Assembly (NCBI GenBank): GCA_947184155.2 | Contig: CAMXCT020000890.1 | Coordinates: 1,365,438-1,429,437 of the forward strand | Reading direction: 5' to 3' | From: Cladocopium goreaui | Taxonomy: Eukaryota; Sar; Dinophyceae; Suessiales; Symbiodiniaceae | Length of the DNA: 64,000 nucleotides | Shown: in pieces, positions 59,924 to 64,000 of the stretch | Numbering within the stretch: the stretch's first letter is position 1 | How the letters are laid out: each line of letters begins with the position of its first letter | The notes under the pieces: model-generated | What the model was told of the DNA's origin: nothing | The model's input: the letters and a program-made list of their open reading frames with translations, nothing else | Databases searched by the model: none | Position numbers and translations under genes: made by a program

Positions 59924-60160
59924 GTTGGGTTTCCCCATTTTTGGATGATTTTCGTTGATGTTCCCAGTAAGGAACAGTGATTCTCACCATCTTGGAGTAC
60001 CACAAGGGTATCAATATCTATTTATCTATTTAATCCAATCTAAGGTAGTCTAGTCTAGTCGAATCCGATCTGACCTAATCTTCGTCTAGTCTTAATCCAA
60101 TCTTAATCTTATCACTCATCTTAATCGATTCGTATTGATCTACCTATTGTAACCCACCAG

Positions 60161-60258
60161 TGCCTCCAGGCGACATGAGCTCCTCCGTGGCATCCGTCTC
60201 CGTCGCGGCCGCCGCGTTGGCCAGTCGCAGCACTTTGGCCGAAGATGAAAACTCAAGA
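60161..60258 (+). CDS. Possible exon, unknown gene
   Basis: After CCCACCAG the frame PPGDMSSSVASVSVAAAALA continues to SRSTLAEDENSRK. It could be the last P450 exon or the first of another gene; an ATG lies at 60175. Confidence 0.3.
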
Positions 60259-61085
60259 AAAATGGTGATTCATGGGGATTCAAACAACACAAATGCTGGT
60301 TAATGGGATAGTTTGCGGGGATATGTATATATATAATACACATTACTAGCTTACTTGAATGAACCAGAAGGGGTACATTTTGTGGCTGCATCCCCAACTT
60401 TTAGTGGATTTAATGACAATAACATCACAAGCAACCATAGGGGTATAATTACCTCTAGATGCGGCCACTTCAAAATGGGTAACGTGATGATCAACCATTA
60501 GATTTTGGGGCCGTAATGATTACCGATGGCCTTTTAATTTTGTGGTTATAACAACCCATAGCGAGACTACCATGGTTGTGGCCATTCGTAAACACAAATG
60601 CACCCGCAAGAAGTAGGGTGAAATGAGATAAGTCACTCTCACTCTCAGCTTTTCAGCGTTTCTCACCATCACTAACAACCCCAGAAATCCTGAATGTTCT
60701 CACCATCAGCAGGTTGAAAGAGATAGTCATATCATGTTTGTCGAACATCAATGGTGATATCTCCACGGTTTCAGTGGCTAGAATGAGTCACTCTTGGAAT
60801 GATATCCGCTAGTCTAACCCTAACTGGCAATGGAACATCACCCGTTTGTTCGCATATATAGACAAATTTCACATTCAGAATGTCTTTTTTTTGTTCCATT
60901 GCTGTGCTTGATTATTGGAGGACCAGAGGGTAAGTGGGTATGTAGCAAGTTTTTTTCATCAGCCAGTGCAACATTGAGGCTCTTTTTTTTTGGAAGATCT
61001 AAAACCACATGGCAATTGAAAATCCCCGCACTAAATGGAGTGTCTATAGCTGGGAAAACCATCTATAAATGATGAATTTTCCAGC

Positions 61086-61230
61086 GAGTCTTGCAGCTGT
61101 GGGTATGGGTCAAATTGGAAAGCCACGGGGAGCTCCACCAGAGACGCGGCATGACCAACAAGAACAAAGTGTTAAACAAGAATCATGGAACGATAAAGCA
61201 AATGATGTGGGTGTGTATCGGTATATCCAG
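61086..61230 (+). CDS. Possible exon, unknown gene
   Basis: After TTTTCCAG the frame SLAAVGMGQIGKPRGAPPET continues through HDQQEQSVKQESWNDK. A second frame is also open. Confidence 0.3.
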
Positions 61231-61829
61231 GGTTGCAACTAACAAGACATATGGGGCAACTAGGACTGGATGGCATTGCACGCCCTGTCTGTAAGCGATA
61301 GGGGCATGGCATTGCAGGGATGATGAAATAGACGTGACAAGCTGCGCTTCGTCAATGGTCGATCTATTTTGGCGATTTGGGTGATTCTCAATATTTGGGT
61401 ACCCCATCATACCCTAAACATGGATGATTTTCATACTAAATGCATAACCCAACAGCAGTGGTCCTGCATAGTCCATCCAGCTTCAGGTCAATCTGGGCCG
61501 TCGAGCTCTGGATCATGCCCTTTCAGCTGGATCCCAAGAGTATTTTTTTTTGCTCGTGGTGGAAGATGGAGAGATTGAACTTGGCCCGTGGTTGAGAATG
61601 GATCGCCATACCCTCTGGTAATCAGCCTCGCGGCTAGCTGGAAAATCCCCGCACTAACTGGAGGTTTTAAAGGGAAAATAATATGTAAATGGGGGATTTT
61701 CCATTGCCACAAGTTGATTGCCCGAGGGTAACTCAAGAAGATAAGGCAAGTTTTTTCCCCAACAGCGTAAGCTAATGGGGTCTTCAGCCCAGAATAGCTG
61801 CGGTGTGCACTGGTGCAGGCAGCGGGACA

Positions 61830-62260
61830 GGTTCAACGAGGTTCCGGAGAAGGTTCCGAAGGTTCCAGAGAAGGTCTGGAGGGCTTTGGTGCAGAGCCAG
61901 GTCACGTTCAAAAAGGTTCCGGAGAAGGTTCCGGAGAAGGTTTGGGAGGCTTTGGTGCAGAGCCAGGTTAGGTTCAACAGGGTTCCGGAGAAGGTTGGTT
62001 CCAGGAAGCCTTGGTGCAAAGCCAAGTCTAAGTTCCCGAGAAGGTTCCGGAGAAGGAGAAGGTCGGGGAGGCTTTGGTGCAGAGCCAGGTGAGGGTTCAA
62101 CAGGGTTCCGGAGAAGGTTCCGGAGAAGGTCCGGAGAAGGTTCCGGAGAAGGTCTGGGAGGCTTCGGTGCAGAGCCAGGTCAGGTTCAACAGGGTTCCGG
62201 AGAAGGTCTGGGAGGCTTGGGTGCAGAGCCAGGTCAGGTTCAACAGGATTTGCGGCGATT
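61830..62260 (+). repeat. GGTTCCGGAGAA-type minisatellite
   Basis: A hierarchical repeat: 12-bp GGTTCCGGAGAA units inside a 70-80-bp unit that also contains GGCTTTGGTGCAGAGCCAGGT. Two plus frames are open, giving Gly/Glu-rich or Val/Glu-rich repeats. Whether it is translated is unclear. Confidence 0.85.
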
Positions 62261-62524
62261 TAATTCACGGAAGCCCAGCAGGGGTGTTTCCAGCGCTTGG
62301 CTTGGCATCACGCTTCAGAAAGACTTGTAAAAATAAAACATTGCGGCTGTTTCTTTCCCCCCAAAGAGGGGGTGCCCCAAACCCATGTGTCTTAGTACTA
62401 AGAGAATCTTATTTTGGATGATTTGGTGGTACTAATTCGAAGAAACACCCTTGTGCTTCTTCCAGGGTCGTGGCAAACTGCCTGGCATTTGCCATGTCTC
62501 CTTAAATAGACAATCTTGTTCCTT

Positions 62525-62745
62525 AGGTGTTCCTGTTCTGAACCACAGTCCGACCCCCCTGAGGTGGCATCTTTGGCAAGTCCTGAACTGCACCTGGTGT
62601 CGAAATCAAAACACATGCCACGGTTTAAGCGACCCGACCTGGCATGGAGAGTTCCCAAAAAACCCGGGAAAATCTCCTGCCAGACAGAGTCCGAAATAGC
62701 TGCGCGATTTATCTTGCTTAACAAAAGACTGCTCGCCGGTAGATG
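62525..62745 (+). CDS. Possible exon upstream of the LrgA-like gene
   Basis: The frame SDPPEVASLASPELHLVSKS continues to ESEIAARFILLNKRLLAGR and a stop. It has a basic, Ser-rich composition that might suit a plastid-targeting region, but no signal can be proven by eye. Confidence 0.3.
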
Positions 62746-63101
62746 AAACATGACACGATCTTTGGCAGGAGAGGACTGGTTTGAAGATCTTTTCCAAAGT
62801 TTGATCTGTACTTGCTTCAGTTGACGCATTGAGCTTCCAGAGCTTTGCATTTGCTGCATAATTGAGATGCAGACGAAATCATCGTGACTTGCAATGAGTT
62901 TATTCGTGTGGGTTTGTCTGAAATTTGGGGAACCGGGGAACCCCCCCAATTGCTAATTCCACCTGTAAATCCAGTTTTTTTCCCCTGGAAATTCTTGTTT
63001 GGGGATAGATCCAGTTTCCACACACCCTGCTTTAGACCTCAACCAACCCGACAAAGCAGACAGACAGACCATGCTCCCCTTCCGAACGCCATGGCGCGGG
63101 A

Positions 63102-63347
63102 TTGCAGCGAGATGCAGGCGCGAAAACGATAAATTGGTTCCAGAAGTTGCTGCTATTCACTGGATTCGGATTGATCGTGGGCCGGTTTTTTGAATACTTT
63201 CATTCCTTTTTCATGGATGACAGAAGCTTTCTTGTGGTGCCAGTAGACCAACCTCAGCTGCGCCCAGGGGCCGGTTCGCGGGTCTACATTTGCATTGCGC
63301 TTCTCCGTGCTTCCGCCCGTGGCCAGGGTGGCGGCCAGCAGATGTGA
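63102..63347 (+). CDS. Possible exon with a membrane segment, upstream part of LrgA-like gene
   Basis: The frame WFQKLLLFTGFGLIVGRFFE continues to FFMDDRSFLVVPVDQPQ and IALLRASARG. One hydrophobic segment is visible. A competing plus frame overlaps at 62999-63193, so the frame is uncertain. Confidence 0.35.
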   Translation: MQRDAGAKTINWFQKLLLFTGFGLIVGRFFEYFHSFFMDDRSFLVVPVDQPQLRPGAGSRVYICIALLRASARGQGGGQQM

Positions 63348-63388
63348 GTTGCGGCAAGGCATTGAGGAGACTATCCACTGCCTCTCAG

Positions 63389-63941
63389 GGCAAGCCCGAG
63401 AGAGTGCAGATGGCCTTGCGAACAGCTGGTGGTGTCCTGATTTTTTTGGGATTTGATGCATCTGTGCGATGGGTCATCGATACATCTGGAATGAGTATGC
63501 TACCTTCACAAATTTGCAGCGCCCTGGTGGGACCCAATGGGTTCCTGATTGGAACTGGTGTGCTAGTTTTTTGGGATCAAGTGCCTCATTTGTCAACCTT
63601 GAAGGATATGAGATAGCTATGGCTCAAAAACGGGGTACCAATTGCCAATTGCCCCACAAAATTGGCCCATTGTTTGGATCTGAAACCATCCCATTTGGGA
63701 GAAAATGACCCCCGCGAACCATTCCCCACATCGTTGTTTTGTTGGAAAATTCCACAGAGTGGATCACTGCTTCCAGGTATGCTCAGCGCCTTCGGAGGCT
63801 TGTCTGTGGCGCACTTGATATCTCCGACTGGAACTGCTACCGCGCACCAAGCCCTACTGCCAGCTGTGGCGTGGGTGGGCCGTTGGCTACCGGTGTTTCT
63901 GGTGCCAGTGCAAGTGATGTTGCCCACCATCATTTTCCCAG
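63389..63941 (+). CDS. LrgA/PLGG1-like membrane transporter, partial
   Basis: The exon at 63389-63515 gives MALRTAGGVLIFLGFDASVR and ends in MSMLPSQI. The exon from 63777 gives MLSAFGGLSVAHLISP and then LLPAVAWVGRWLPVFLVPVQ, with VMLP following. The Trp-Leu-Pro-x-Phe-x-Val-Pro stretch is typical of the LrgA half of plastid glycolate/glycerate translocators (PLGG1) and bacterial LrgA proteins, which are multi-helix inner membrane proteins. In dinoflagellates a plastid-envelope role in photorespiration would be natural, but that is inference. The two exons join in phase across a GC-AG intron (63516-63776). After CCCAG at 63941 either a GTCCGG donor is used or the frame continues to the window edge. 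The 3' end lies outside the window. Confidence 0.65.
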
Positions 63942-64000
63942 GTCCGGAGAGTTCGCTTCGGCCAGTTTTGCCTGTCCGCTTATATCAGATTGTATACCCT

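Overview
The window looks like nuclear DNA of a dinoflagellate (Suessiales/Symbiodiniaceae-like, species not resolved). The reasons are: short exons separated by long introns packed with microsatellites; splice junctions in two recognisable enzyme genes that need GA-AG and GC-AG introns as well as GT-AG; many simple-sequence arrays; and a left third full of layered mobile DNA. Nothing looks prokaryotic. No database search was possible, so all family names rest on motifs read by eye.

1-18.7 kb is a large, broken mobile-element-like locus. In order it holds the tail of an unknown ORF, four copies of a small stem-loop with compensatory stem changes, a GT-A glycosyltransferase-like gene split by one frameshift, a hairpin-rich spacer, and a very long ORF joining an alpha/beta-hydrolase-like N-terminus to a UPF1/DNA2-like superfamily 1 helicase. 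That long ORF is split by an 8.43-kb foldback element (8162-16592) with about 4-kb arms. The element is flanked by a GATA duplication, and removing it with one GATA joins the helicase in frame to the ORF at 16597. The reading frame then runs past one TGA to 18357. A fifth stem-loop copy lies at 18638-18691.

18.7-31.5 kb is repeat territory: a near-identical 856-bp tandem duplication (period 963 bp) carrying a decayed ORF, a conserved A-tailed motif, two copies of a tRNA-derived SINE with perfect 21-bp and 10-bp target duplications, a 1.4-kb 16-bp satellite, and two minisatellites. I see no confident host gene here.

31.5-64 kb is exon/intron sequence on the plus strand, broken up by AT, CATA, TATG and GTAAT microsatellites. 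Three genes are recognisable: an FkbM-type methyltransferase (about 42.5-46.0 kb), a cytochrome P450 (C-terminal half 54.5-59.9 kb, with likely upstream exons from about 46.8 kb), and an LrgA/PLGG1-like membrane protein running off the right edge. Other short coding-like exons are listed with low confidence. A 147-bp minisatellite of about nine units sits between putative P450 exons.
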